A stretch of DNA of 64,000 nucleotides from Acinetobacter sp. GSS19 (GTDB lineage Bacteria > Pseudomonadota > Gammaproteobacteria > Pseudomonadales > Moraxellaceae), in contig NZ_CP117520.1 in assembly GCF_028621895.1 (NCBI RefSeq), forward strand, positions 620,001-684,000, given 5' to 3'. Of the stretch, positions 8,887 to 17,079 are shown piece after piece; position 1 is the first letter of the stretch, and each line of letters begins with the position of its first letter. The notes beneath the pieces were generated by a model. That model saw only the letters and a list, made by a program, of their open reading frames with translations, was not told the DNA's origin and did no database searches. A program made the translations under genes and the position numbers.

Positions 8887-10557
8887 ATGCTTCAAATGAT
8901 AAAACGGCTTATTCCAACAACGAAAACAGTTTCGCTCAGTACCTTTAACCTGATTCTGGCCATATGGCTCGCCTTAGTGTTGAATATTGGATTTTTCCAA
9001 CAAGTTCAGCAACTCACGCCTTATCAGGGGATTAAAGCGACTCTGTTTCTAGCTGCGACTGCCGTTGTTTTAGTGGCGTATCATAGTTTTCTGTTCCAGT
9101 TAATCAACTGGAGAAGAACCGCCAAATTCTTTGCTATTTTGCTGGTCTTTGTTGGTGGTTTTAGTGCCTATTTTGTCAATACACTCGGTGTCGTGATCTC
9201 GCCCGATCAAATCCAGAATACTTTGCAAACCGACCCGGGCGAAGTATCCGACCTGCTGTCGTTGCGTTTGCTGTTTTGGGCATTGGCCTTTGTGCTGTTG
9301 CCGATCGTCTTGATTACTCGTGTGCAGATTAAACCGGAAAAACTGAGCCAGACCTGGATCAAAAAAGGCCTGAACAGTGTGGCAGCCTTATTGGTCATGG
9401 GGGGATTATTGTTTGTCTATTATGTAGATTACGCTTCAATTTTTCGTGAGCATCGTGATCTGAAAGGGATGATCTCTCCACAGAATGTATTTGCATCAAG
9501 CTGGTCGTATTATCATAAAAAAGCACCGAAGCAGAATTTGCCCTTAGTCCGTTATGGTGAAGATGCGCATGTTGTTGCTGCAGTCAGCCAAGCGCAAAAG
9601 CCAAAATTAATGGTATTGGTCGTGGGTGAAACCGCACGCGCGGAAAGCTTTTCCCTAAATGGTTACAGTAAAAATACCAATCCTGAACTTTCAAAGCAGC
9701 AAGTCATCAATTTCTCTAAAGTCAGCTCATGCGGAACAGCAACAGCGGTTTCAGTTCCATGTATGTTCTCAGGGATGCCACGTGAAGACTATGATGAACA
9801 GTTGGCCAGCCATCGTGAAGGTCTGCTCGATATCGCCCAACGTGCCGGTTACCATGTGACTTGGATTGACAATAACTCTGGTTGCAAGGGGGCGTGTGAT
9901 CGGGTTGAAAAATATGTGATTCCAGAGCAGTTAAAACAGAAATGGTGTGCGACAGGGGATTGTTATGATGAAATTCTGGTTGATGCTCTGAAAGATTATA
10001 TAGGCAAGATCCCAGCCGATGACAAAACTCCACGTTTAATTGTTTTGCACCAAATGGGTAGCCATGGGCCAGCCTATTACAAACGTGCAACGGCAGCGTA
10101 TCAACACTTTAAACCAACGTGTGAAACCAATGCGATTCAGGGCTGTAGTCCGCAAGCATTGATCAATACCTATGACAACAGTATTGTCTATACCGATCAT
10201 GTATTGAGTCAGGTGATTGACACCTTAAAAACTACCAGTAATTATCAGACTGGATTCTGGTATTTATCGGATCATGGTGAATCGACAGGTGAAAGTGGCA
10301 TGTATCTGCATGGTGCACCGTATTCGATTGCCCCAAGTCAACAGACGCATGTCCCGATGCTGATGTGGTTCTCGGATCGCTGGAAACAGCAATCTGCTGC
10401 ACAGCTGCAATGTATTACCGGTCAAAAAGACCAGCCGTTGAGTCAGGATAATTTGTTCCCAAGTTTATTGAGTCTGTTGGATATTAAAACCAAGGTAATC
10501 CAGCCGAAGTTTGATCTGTTACAGCAGTGTAATGCGCCTAGCCAAGCGAGAACCTAA
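8887..10557 (+). CDS. pmrC: Lipid A phosphoethanolamine transferase
   Basis: Transfers phosphoethanolamine to lipid A in the periplasmic leaflet, lowering surface negative charge and polymyxin binding. Five N-terminal membrane helices (to about residue 180) precede a periplasmic alkaline-phosphatase-fold domain. Visible catalytic features are VGETARAE with metal ligand E248, the nucleophile T286 in SCGTATA, paired cysteines, and a C-terminal LSDHGES metal-binding stretch. Starts at 8872 (TTG), 8887 or 8896 (ATG) are possible; none has a good ribosome site, and 8887 leaves about 23 bases of leader after the predicted promoter. First gene of pmrCAB. Confidence 0.95.
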   Translation: MLQMIKRLIPTTKTVSLSTFNLILAIWLALVLNIGFFQQVQQLTPYQGIKATLFLAATAVVLVAYHSFLFQLINWRRTAKFFAILLVFVGGFSAYFVNTLGVVISPDQIQNTLQTDPGEVSDLLSLRLLFWALAFVLLPIVLITRVQIKPEKLSQTWIKKGLNSVAALLVMGGLLFVYYVDYASIFREHRDLKGMISPQNVFASSWSYYHKKAPKQNLPLVRYGEDAHVVAAVSQAQKPKLMVLVVGETARAESFSLNGYSKNTNPELSKQQVINFSKVSSCGTATAVSVPCMFSGMPREDYDEQLASHREGLLDIAQRAGYHVTWIDNNSGCKGACDRVEKYVIPEQLKQKWCATGDCYDEILVDALKDYIGKIPADDKTPRLIVLHQMGSHGPAYYKRATAAYQHFKPTCETNAIQGCSPQALINTYDNSIVYTDHVLSQVIDTLKTTSNYQTGFWYLSDHGESTGESGMYLHGAPYSIAPSQQTHVPMLMWFSDRWKQQSAAQLQCITGQKDQPLSQDNLFPSLLSLLDIKTKVIQPKFDLLQQCNAPSQART

Positions 10558-10560
10558 ACC

Positions 10561-11247
10561 ATGAATAAAATCTTGATTATTGAAGATGATTTTATGATTG
10601 CGGAATCCACCATTACGCTGCTGAAATTGCATCAGTTTGAGGTGGAGTGGGTGAATAATGGCCGTGAGGGTCTGCAGCTATTGAGCCAGAAGGCTTTTGA
10701 TCTGGTTTTGCTCGATTTGGGCTTGCCGACCATGGATGGCATGCAGGTACTTCGACAGATCAGACAACAGGCACCGGCTTTGCCGGTGCTGATCATTTCC
10801 GCACGGGATCAGTTACAGAACCGTGTTGAGGGTTTGAATCAGGGGGCAGATGATTATCTGGTCAAACCCTATGAATTTGACGAATTATTGGCAAGAATTG
10901 TGGCGCTATTGCGCCGTAGTGGTGTGCGTAAGCAGCGACAAGAGCAGCAACTGTTACGCAGTGGTGATTTGATCTTGAATGTAGAGCAGCATATTGCAAC
11001 TTTCAAGGGACAAGAGCTTGAACTGTCTAATCGGGAATGGGCGATTTTGCAGGCTTTTTTGAGTTATCCCAACAAGATTTTCTCCAAAGCCAATCTAGAA
11101 GACAAACTGTATGATTTCGATAGTGAAATCAACAGTAATACTATTGAAGTGTATATTCATCATCTTCGTGCAAAATTGGGCAAAGATTTTATTCGGACCA
11201 TCCGTGGATTAGGGTATCGTTTAGGGCATAGCGATTTATCGGATTAA
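10561..11247 (+). CDS. pmrA: Response regulator PmrA (OmpR/PhoB family)
   Basis: DNA-binding half of the PmrAB two-component system controlling lipid A modification. Receiver domain at residues 1-115 with acidic pocket E8-D10, phospho-acceptor D52, S80 and K102 (LVKPYEFDELL); the C-terminal winged helix (about 130-225) carries the family's LSNREWAIL and TIRGLGYRLG stretches. Length 228 matches Acinetobacter PmrA. It begins three bases after pmrC and is followed four bases later by pmrB, so the three form one operon. Confidence 0.96.
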   Translation: MNKILIIEDDFMIAESTITLLKLHQFEVEWVNNGREGLQLLSQKAFDLVLLDLGLPTMDGMQVLRQIRQQAPALPVLIISARDQLQNRVEGLNQGADDYLVKPYEFDELLARIVALLRRSGVRKQRQEQQLLRSGDLILNVEQHIATFKGQELELSNREWAILQAFLSYPNKIFSKANLEDKLYDFDSEINSNTIEVYIHHLRAKLGKDFIRTIRGLGYRLGHSDLSD

Positions 11248-11251
11248 CTCT

Positions 11252-12613
11252 ATGCAGCAGCGCTCCTATTCCCTGAAAAAACGCCTGATCTGGTTCACAG
11301 GTATTTTTAGTGTGGTGCTCGGCTGTATCCTGATGGTGTCCTCTTATAAGGTCGCTTTACAGGAAATCAATGAAATTCTGGACAAGCAGATGCGTTTTCA
11401 GGCGGAACGTGTAGCCGCAGAGGAATTGCGTCATCAGCAAAGTGATTTTGATCCGAACCGAAAATATTCAGAAGAAGATCTTTTTGTTGATATCTGGTCC
11501 TATCGCGAGTTGGCCCATCAACAGCATCCGAACCAAGTCTTAATGCCTGTAAAAGTCCCTCAAGCGGGATTTTATGAACATGAGAGTTTTTCAGGTACCT
11601 GGCTGGCCTATGTGATTCCGCTACAAGATTATCAGGTACAGGTGAGCCAGCAGCAAAGTGTCCGGGAAATGTTGGCCTGGGAGCTGGCCGCCAGCCTGTT
11701 TATTCCCTATATGCTGATTATTCCATTGGCCTTATGGGGGCTGATTCACATCATCCAGCGCAGTTTAAAACCCTTGGATGACTTTAAAGCAGAACTGGCA
11801 CAACGGAACTCAGATGATCTGACGCCTATTCAGGATCTGGAATATCCAGCGGAACTGTTACCCACCATTGAAGAAATGAACCATTTGCTGCAACGGATTT
11901 CGATTGCCCAGCAAGAGCAAAAACAGTTTATTGCTGACGCCGCCCACGAATTACGTACGCCGATTACCGCATTAAATTTGCAAACCCAGATTTTACAAAA
12001 ACAGTTTCCCGATCAGCCGGAAATTAAAAATCTGAGCAAGGGTCTTGTGCGCATGCAGCATCTGGTCAGTCAGCTTTTGACGCTGGCCAAGCAGGATGCT
12101 TTTTTGGTCGAACTGGAACAGCCTCAAGATTTCGAACTGAATCAGGTGGCGTTGAGCTGTGTGGAAGAACTGATGCATTTGGCGATGCAAAAGGAACAGG
12201 ATTTAGGTTTGTTGCGCAATGAAACTGTACGGATGCATAGCCAGCCCACTGCAGTACACTCGATTATTTTTAACCTGCTGGATAATGCAATTAAATATAC
12301 ACCGGCTGGTGGAGTAATTAATTTATCTATTTATCAGCAGGATGATGATGCCTATATTTTACTTGAAGACAGCGGTCCCGGAATTTCACCTGAATTGTAT
12401 GAGCAGGTGATGAAACGCTTCTATCGCATTCATCACCATCTGGAGCAGGGCAGCGGTTTGGGAATGTCCATCGTACACAAGGCGATTCAGCGTTTGGGCG
12501 GCAGTATTCAGATGGACCGGAGTACAGAACTTGGTGGATTATGGGTGCTGGTACGCTTACCGACCCACTGGGTTCAGAAGAAAACGTCGGTAAAACAGCG
12601 CATAGGCAGCTAA
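11252..12613 (+). CDS. pmrB: Sensor histidine kinase PmrB
   Basis: Membrane histidine kinase that phosphorylates PmrA in response to cation, pH or envelope signals. Two membrane helices (about 12-31 and 145-167) bracket a periplasmic loop of about 115 residues; HAMP-like linker; H-box AHELRTP with H232; N-box NLLDNAIKYTP (341-351); G boxes EDSGPGIS and GSGLGMS. All catalytic elements are intact. Length 453 is slightly longer than the A. baumannii protein. Its last 57 bases overlap, tail to tail, the 3' end of the opposite PAP2 gene. Confidence 0.95.
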   Translation: MQQRSYSLKKRLIWFTGIFSVVLGCILMVSSYKVALQEINEILDKQMRFQAERVAAEELRHQQSDFDPNRKYSEEDLFVDIWSYRELAHQQHPNQVLMPVKVPQAGFYEHESFSGTWLAYVIPLQDYQVQVSQQQSVREMLAWELAASLFIPYMLIIPLALWGLIHIIQRSLKPLDDFKAELAQRNSDDLTPIQDLEYPAELLPTIEEMNHLLQRISIAQQEQKQFIADAAHELRTPITALNLQTQILQKQFPDQPEIKNLSKGLVRMQHLVSQLLTLAKQDAFLVELEQPQDFELNQVALSCVEELMHLAMQKEQDLGLLRNETVRMHSQPTAVHSIIFNLLDNAIKYTPAGGVINLSIYQQDDDAYILLEDSGPGISPELYEQVMKRFYRIHHHLEQGSGLGMSIVHKAIQRLGGSIQMDRSTELGGLWVLVRLPTHWVQKKTSVKQRIGS

Positions 12614-13240
12614 ATTCAAGGTCCAAATGATCCAGCCGGTCCATAAATTATGACTCAGGAAATGCGCACCGCGCATCATTTGCGCCCAGCCCATGGCAAA
12701 TCCTAAAATCAGGGCTGCGATGAGATAAAAATAGGCACGTGCAGGTTGCAGCAGGCGAAACACAAAGTAACCGGTGATGAGGGCAAAACCGGTACTGGCA
12801 TGCCCTCCAGGGAAACAGTGGCCATTTTCCAAATTAAAATTCCAGGCAAAACCCGTCAGAGTACTTTGGGTCATATTCCATGGGCAGGCATGTGCAGATT
12901 GTGATTTAAGTAAACCGATTAGGCTGGTGCCAAGAATGACCAGCCAGAAAAAGTAACCATAGTGCCAGCGACGTTGTGCCAACCGGTTCATTTTAAAGGA
13001 AGCTAGCCAAAGCAGAAAAATACTGACATAGGCTGCAATAATCACGTCCTTGACGATGGTATGGTTCAGTTCAGCCAGATACCAGTCATTACGCGCAAAG
13101 AAATGTCCCGTTTGATCCATCCAGGGCTGAATAAAGGCCAAGTCCAGTGTACCACCCACCGGTACATACAGCAGCAACAGCACCAAGCTGATGATTAACA
13201 ATAGGCTATGCGTCAGGAAAAATCGGGTGGTTTGCGACAT
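12557..13240 (-). CDS. PAP2-family membrane phosphatase next to pmrCAB
   Basis: A 227-residue polytopic membrane protein with the three PAP2 phosphatase motifs: K112...CPW (119-121; the usual RP of motif 1 is CP here), PGGHAS with H147, and RGAHFLSH with R190, H193 and H197. The CPW form appears to characterise a PAP2 subgroup rather than damage. The family includes lipid phosphatases and lipid A phosphatases or phosphotransferases such as LpxE and LpxT. It converges on pmrB with a 57-base overlap, and a PmrA-box-like repeat lies 48 bases before its start. I infer an envelope lipid, possibly lipid A, substrate. Confidence 0.8.
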   Translation of the reverse strand: MSQTTRFFLTHSLLLIISLVLLLLYVPVGGTLDLAFIQPWMDQTGHFFARNDWYLAELNHTIVKDVIIAAYVSIFLLWLASFKMNRLAQRRWHYGYFFWLVILGTSLIGLLKSQSAHACPWNMTQSTLTGFAWNFNLENGHCFPGGHASTGFALITGYFVFRLLQPARAYFYLIAALILGFAMGWAQMMRGAHFLSHNLWTGWIIWTLNLAAYALFYRRFLLNPVGR

Positions 13241-13287
13241 TGTTCAGCGACCAGAGGCAAAAACATGCGCTATTGCAACAGTTGCAA

Positions 13288-13304
13288 CTTAAATTCAGCT
13301 TAAG
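13288..13304 (-). promoter_or_regulatory. Predicted PmrA box upstream of the PAP2 gene
   Basis: Read on the minus strand, CTTAAG-CTGAA-TTTAAG fits YTTAAK-N5-YTTAAK in every defined position. Ten bases beyond it is TGCAAT, four of six positions of a -10 hexamer, the same box-to-promoter distance as at pmrC. It lies 48 bases before the PAP2 start codon, so the gene is a candidate PmrA target. Confidence 0.65.
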
Positions 13305-13560
13305 ATCGCAGCACGGGAGGTGATTTTGTGAGGCATTTCTCTTGGCGGTAATTGGAATATGCAAACGATTGGCTTGGTAGAATCACGAGGATGCATAGAC
13401 TGAAGATTGCGCGATTTGCGCTGTACTACGTGGGAAATTTAAATAGATCATATTCAGCGGATACTCGAACCAAATGCAGGCCTTGCTCCTTACATCGTTT
13501 CATTCGGATATTCTTCTACAGGCGAGTAATATCTAACACGTACATAAATTTTATTGAAAT

Positions 13561-13586
13561 AAAAAAAGCGGCTCTATTGAGCCGCC
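13561..13586 (-). terminator. amt terminator
   Basis: Seven-base-pair GC-rich stem GCGGCTC / GAGCCGC with loop TATT; on the minus strand it is followed by seven T. It lies 16 bases after the amt stop. Confidence 0.92.
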
Positions 13587-13601
13587 ATATATTTACAGAA
13601 T

Positions 13602-14789
13602 TTAAAACATATTTTCTTCTGAGTTGGCTGAGATCTTGTGAATGGCCAGATCCGCACCGCGATATTCATCTTCTTGTGACAGACGAATACCGATAGTCGC
13701 TTTCAGGATACCGTAAACGATGAATCCACCAGCCAATGCCACAATAATCGCCAGCAGTGTCCCGATGATTTGCGCCATCATGGAAACACCTCCTAGGCCA
13801 CCGAGCCAGCTCTGGCCGAAAATACCGACGGCTATGCCACCAAAGGCACCACAAACACCATGTAATGGCCAAACCCCGAGGACGTCATCCACTTTGAGTT
13901 TATTCTGTGTCACAGTAAAGAGTTTAACGAAAATAGCCCCTGCAGCGGCACCGATGATCAGTGCACTCACCGGATGTACAATATCTGAACCCGCACAGAT
14001 CGCCACTAGGCCGGCCAATGGACCATTGTGCAGGAAGCCTGGGTCTTCTTTACCGATCAGGTTGGCTGAAATAGTGCCGCCGACCATGGCCATCAACGAA
14101 TTAATCGCAACGAGACCAGAAATGGCATCTAGACGTTGCGCACTCATCACGTTAAAACCAAACCAGCCTACAATCAAAATCCATGAACCCAAGGCCAAAA
14201 ATGGAATGGAAGAGGGCGGATGAGCACTGACGCGGCCATCTTTTTTATAGCGACCATGACGTGCACCCAATAACAGGACAGCAGCCAAGGCCATCCAGCC
14301 TCCCATGGCATGAACCACGACGGAGCCGGCAAAATCATGGAAAGATGCACCAAATACATCTTTTAGCCAGTTTTGCAGACCTAAATTGCCATTCCACATG
14401 ATGCCTTCAAAGAATGGATAGACCAAGGCAACCAAAAATAGTGTCGCGATGGCCTGTGAGCGCATTTTTGCCCGTTCGGCAATCCCGCCCGAAATAATGG
14501 CAGGAATTGCAGCAGCAAAAGTCAGCAGGAAGAAACAGCGCATCAGGTTATAACCATGATCTAGTGCGAGCGTTGTCCCGCTGTGAAAGAAATGCTGACC
14601 GTAGGCAATGTAATAACCGATAAAGAAATAAGCGATGGCAGAGATTGAGAAATCGGCCAAAATTTTACTCAAGGCATTGACCTGGTTTTTATGGCGTACT
14701 GTTCCCAATTCCAAAAAGGCAAAGCCAGCGTGCATGGCCAGAACCAGAATGGCACCTAAGAGTAGAAAGAGAAGATCAATATTCGGCAT
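13602..14789 (-). CDS. amtB: Ammonium transporter
   Basis: Inner-membrane channel-like ammonium transporter of the Amt/MEP/Rh family. The 395-residue protein shows 11 hydrophobic segments, the conserved GGIAERAKMR, an FHDFAGSVVVH motif and the pore region with DDVLGVWPLHGVCGAFGG, which carries one of the twin-histidine residues. The C-terminal tail (QEDEYRGADLAIH) is the conserved GlnK-contact tail, but no glnK gene is adjacent. ATG at 14789 is preferred to an upstream TTG. NtrC-like half-sites lie upstream. Confidence 0.93.
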   Translation of the reverse strand: MPNIDLLFLLLGAILVLAMHAGFAFLELGTVRHKNQVNALSKILADFSISAIAYFFIGYYIAYGQHFFHSGTTLALDHGYNLMRCFFLLTFAAAIPAIISGGIAERAKMRSQAIATLFLVALVYPFFEGIMWNGNLGLQNWLKDVFGASFHDFAGSVVVHAMGGWMALAAVLLLGARHGRYKKDGRVSAHPPSSIPFLALGSWILIVGWFGFNVMSAQRLDAISGLVAINSLMAMVGGTISANLIGKEDPGFLHNGPLAGLVAICAGSDIVHPVSALIIGAAAGAIFVKLFTVTQNKLKVDDVLGVWPLHGVCGAFGGIAVGIFGQSWLGGLGGVSMMAQIIGTLLAIIVALAGGFIVYGILKATIGIRLSQEDEYRGADLAIHKISANSEENMF

Positions 14790-14847
14790 ATGCAAAGTTC
14801 AGTTTTAGTGCTGCTGTCACGGAGGTGATCAGTATAACGATGAAATT

Positions 14848-14964
14848 TGCACCAATACATGCAATTGATGTGGGAAATATTGATTAAAGATTCTTAATAA
14901 TCCTCAAGACTCGATATAAAGCAAATAGCTGCACCAATATGGAAAATATGGACTTTTTTGGTGC
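14848..14964 (-). promoter_or_regulatory. Candidate NtrC-type binding sites upstream of amt
   Basis: Three stretches resemble the NtrC site pattern TGCACYA-N-TGGTGCA: TGCACCAATACATGCA (14848-14863), TGCACCAATATGG (14930-14942) and TGGACTTTTTTGGTGC (14949-14964). The outer arms GCACCAA (14931-14937) and TTGGTGC (14958-14964) are perfectly complementary. Nitrogen control of amt is usual in proteobacteria. I could not find a sigma-54 -24/-12 element with correct GG-N10-GC spacing, which weakens the case. Confidence 0.4.
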
Positions 14965-15083
14965 TGGTTTTTTACAGGGGAAGGATTGAATCGGCCAGTT
15001 TTGACTCAGTCATGGGCCAAAAGCAGATTTATTTGCTCATCCTTATATATTGATGATGTTGAATAACGGGCTATTGCCGTGCA

Positions 15084-15115
15084 AAAAATAAAGCCTTTCC
15101 CCAAGAAAAGGCTTT
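15084..15115 (-). terminator. Terminator of the GTPase/Roadblock operon
   Basis: Perfect nine-base-pair stem AAAGCCTTT / AAAGGCTTT with an eight-base loop; on the minus strand it is followed by a T-rich tail. It lies about 70 bases after the last Roadblock gene. Confidence 0.85.
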
Positions 15116-15186
15116 AAGACAGCGTGAGGGCTGTGCATCTGCAAGCTCAAAGCTTTACATTTGCACAGGCATGCCATCAGACTCAA

Positions 15187-15543
15187 TTATGAAAAATCGA
15201 GTTCTTTTTCGAATGATTTCAATTCAAAACGTGCCATAGCGAGGTTTGACTTAGCACGATCAAGAACTAAATACAAAAATAGGTTTTCATTGGTTTCTAG
15301 TGGACGAAGCAAGTGATATTGCTTGCCTAAAGTGATCAGAACATCTTCGATCCCGTCATTTAATTCAAGTGCTTTCGCCACTTTACGTTTTGCACGAAGT
15401 ACTTCTGTGTTACCTGCTGCAGCAAGTTCCAAATTGATTCCTGTCCCCTGAGTTGCCAAAGCAAGACCACTTTCACTGTCTACAAGCGCTGATGCAACAA
15501 AACCATCAATTGCTGTTAAGGTATCTAGTGCAATACGTGCCAT
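15187..15543 (-). CDS. Roadblock/LC7-like protein (distal gene of module)
   Basis: A 118-residue cytosolic protein. The opening helix and [21 protein letters not shown], a helix-strand-turn-strand unit, match the Roadblock/LC7 (MglB-like) fold, whose members dimerise and often act as partners or GTPase-activating proteins of small GTPases. ATG at 15543 has AGGTGA at good spacing; an upstream in-frame GTG has none. It is the last gene of a four-gene minus-strand unit beginning with a small GTPase. Precise role unknown. Confidence 0.75.
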   Translation of the reverse strand: MARIALDTLTAIDGFVASALVDSESGLALATQGTGINLELAAAGNTEVLRAKRKVAKALELNDGIEDVLITLGKQYHLLRPLETNENLFLYLVLDRAKSNLAMARFELKSFEKELDFS

Positions 15544-15593
15544 TTTATTTTTCACCTGTGTTATGGGGGATGTCCCCGAAAAAATCCATCTTT

Positions 15594-16553
15594 TTACAGA
15601 CCTAGTTTTTTACGCAGTTTCCCAAAGAAACCGCGCAGTTTAATCATCTGATTACTATCAGCTGATTTATCGCCTCTCATGAATTGTGCTTCATGAGGTT
15701 CAATCCATTTGCCCATTTTGAGCAGATGCGTAATGGCTACAAATTTAATGAGCCGTTCATGTGAAATATTCAAATGATCGGCAACGCTTTGTAGCTGGGC
15801 ACCTTGCGCAAAACAGGCAGAAATCTTGAGCAGATCACGCCGCTCGTATCCGGTATCAAATTGTGGCCAAATTTCCAGCTGAAAATGCTGATTGAGCTGA
15901 ATCTTGGGTAAGTCGAGTGCTGCCGAACGAAATGCCGCTTGCCATAACCAGTTACGCAGATCCTGGGCTTTTTTATTTTTACTGGTTTCCTGCACAAACT
16001 GGCTGGTGGCATAGGTCTGGTTCAGACTTTTATTAAAAGACAGCATCGGGTTGTCGCCATTCACCCAAACCCGTTCGGTCATGGTATCCACCAATGCGAG
16101 GAAGCCACTGGAGTCAAACAGCTGGATATAACCATTACGCGGCAGTAAACATTCACTGATGATGGTGCTGATATTGACTTTTTCTTCACTGACCGCTGGA
16201 GCTGGTTTAAAGGTATAGAGCGGTTCATAGTCAAAGAATTTTTCCTGTAACCACTGCTGTAAATCCGTCAACTGTTCTACCGGATAACTCAGGTTATCCG
16301 CTTCAATTTTCCCACCACCGCTGGAAGTTTTGAGCAGGCGCAGATAGGGCATACCATGATGTGACAGAATTTTTTGAATGCTGGAGGACTGAAAAAAAGC
16401 ATCATTGACCATGAGCAGATCAATTTTTTGTTCGGCAATATTGACCCATTGCACTTGAATCCCATTCGGTACGGCCAGCAGAATTTGGCCCTTGAGTTGA
16501 TCGAGCATATTCAGGCTGAGACCGAAAACCGCAATATTTAAAATTTTTTTCAT
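15594..16553 (-). CDS. Unrecognised 319-aa protein within the GTPase/Roadblock module
   Basis: I do not recognise this protein. It is soluble, without signal peptide or membrane helices. Residues 1-100 look like an alpha/beta domain; about residues 235-285 contain [24 protein letters not shown], shown in part as a helix-turn-helix-like stretch that could be a winged helix, and the C terminus is very basic. Its place between two Roadblock genes, after a small GTPase, suggests a partner or effector of that switch, as the winged-helix DUF742 protein is in Streptomyces conservons. That analogy is inference only. Confidence 0.7.
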   Translation of the reverse strand: MKKILNIAVFGLSLNMLDQLKGQILLAVPNGIQVQWVNIAEQKIDLLMVNDAFFQSSSIQKILSHHGMPYLRLLKTSSGGGKIEADNLSYPVEQLTDLQQWLQEKFFDYEPLYTFKPAPAVSEEKVNISTIISECLLPRNGYIQLFDSSGFLALVDTMTERVWVNGDNPMLSFNKSLNQTYATSQFVQETSKNKKAQDLRNWLWQAAFRSAALDLPKIQLNQHFQLEIWPQFDTGYERRDLLKISACFAQGAQLQSVADHLNISHERLIKFVAITHLLKMGKWIEPHEAQFMRGDKSADSNQMIKLRGFFGKLRKKLGL

Positions 16554-16652
16554 GGTTCACTCGCATTCAGTCGGATAAAGCAAGACACTTTTGTACTCCG
16601 TATTGTGTGAAGAACAGGTAAATAATGGTCTGTGCTAATCGCTGAGTGCTCT

Positions 16653-17063
16653 TTAAGTACTCGTTGTTAAGGTTTCTACGACCTTTTTTAATGTGTATTG
16701 CAGTTGTCCAATCAGGACATCACGCGAAGCTAAAGCCACAATCACCATTGGATATTGCGGGTGATCTACACCCGTGAGCATCACTTTGCCGTTATCGGCA
16801 TCCAGGGTAATGGTTCTACAGCCAGTCAATTGAATTTCGGAAATAAAGGCAGACACCATTGCCAAGATCGAACTGCTGACCGCTGCAATCTTGCTTGGAT
16901 TTTGCAGATTCTTCTTGCTGGCCAAAGCCAGTTCAAAACCGTCAGATGAACAGAGCATGACAAAATCAATGCCAGAAACGCTATTCAGTAATTCCTGAAT
17001 TTCTGCCCGACCGATATCAATGAGACCTTGCGGAATTTGACGTGAGTTTAGCGCTGCATTCAT
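16653..17063 (-). CDS. Roadblock/LC7 domain protein (proximal gene of module)
   Basis: A 136-residue cytosolic protein with a clear Roadblock/LC7 pattern: long first helix (about 14-31), strand SGIDFVMLCSSDGFELA, then the central helix with SSSILAMVSAFISE, strands TITLDADNGKVMLTGV and the final helix. Such proteins form dimers that bind Ras-like GTPases (MglB with MglA, CvnB with CvnD). It starts 16 bases after the GTPase gene and has AAAGGA upstream. Partnership with that GTPase is the natural reading. Confidence 0.85.
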   Translation of the reverse strand: MNAALNSRQIPQGLIDIGRAEIQELLNSVSGIDFVMLCSSDGFELALASKKNLQNPSKIAAVSSSILAMVSAFISEIQLTGCRTITLDADNGKVMLTGVDHPQYPMVIVALASRDVLIGQLQYTLKKVVETLTTST

Positions 17064-17079
17064 GGTGAATAAAATCCTT

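Larger units (their letters stand above)
13241..13601. other. Intergenic region between the PAP2 gene and amt
   Basis: 361 bases holding the PmrA-box-like repeat and the amt terminator. A very strong Shine-Dalgarno-like stretch, GGGAGGTGAT at 13315-13324 on the plus strand, precedes a seven-codon frame (GTG at 13328, TAA at 13349-13351); its meaning is unclear. Longer open frames here show no protein-like features. Confidence 0.5.
14790..15186. other. Intergenic region between amt and the Roadblock operon end
   Basis: 397 bases holding the amt upstream region with the candidate NtrC sites and the terminator of the Roadblock operon at 15090-15115. No open frame of note. Confidence 0.6.
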
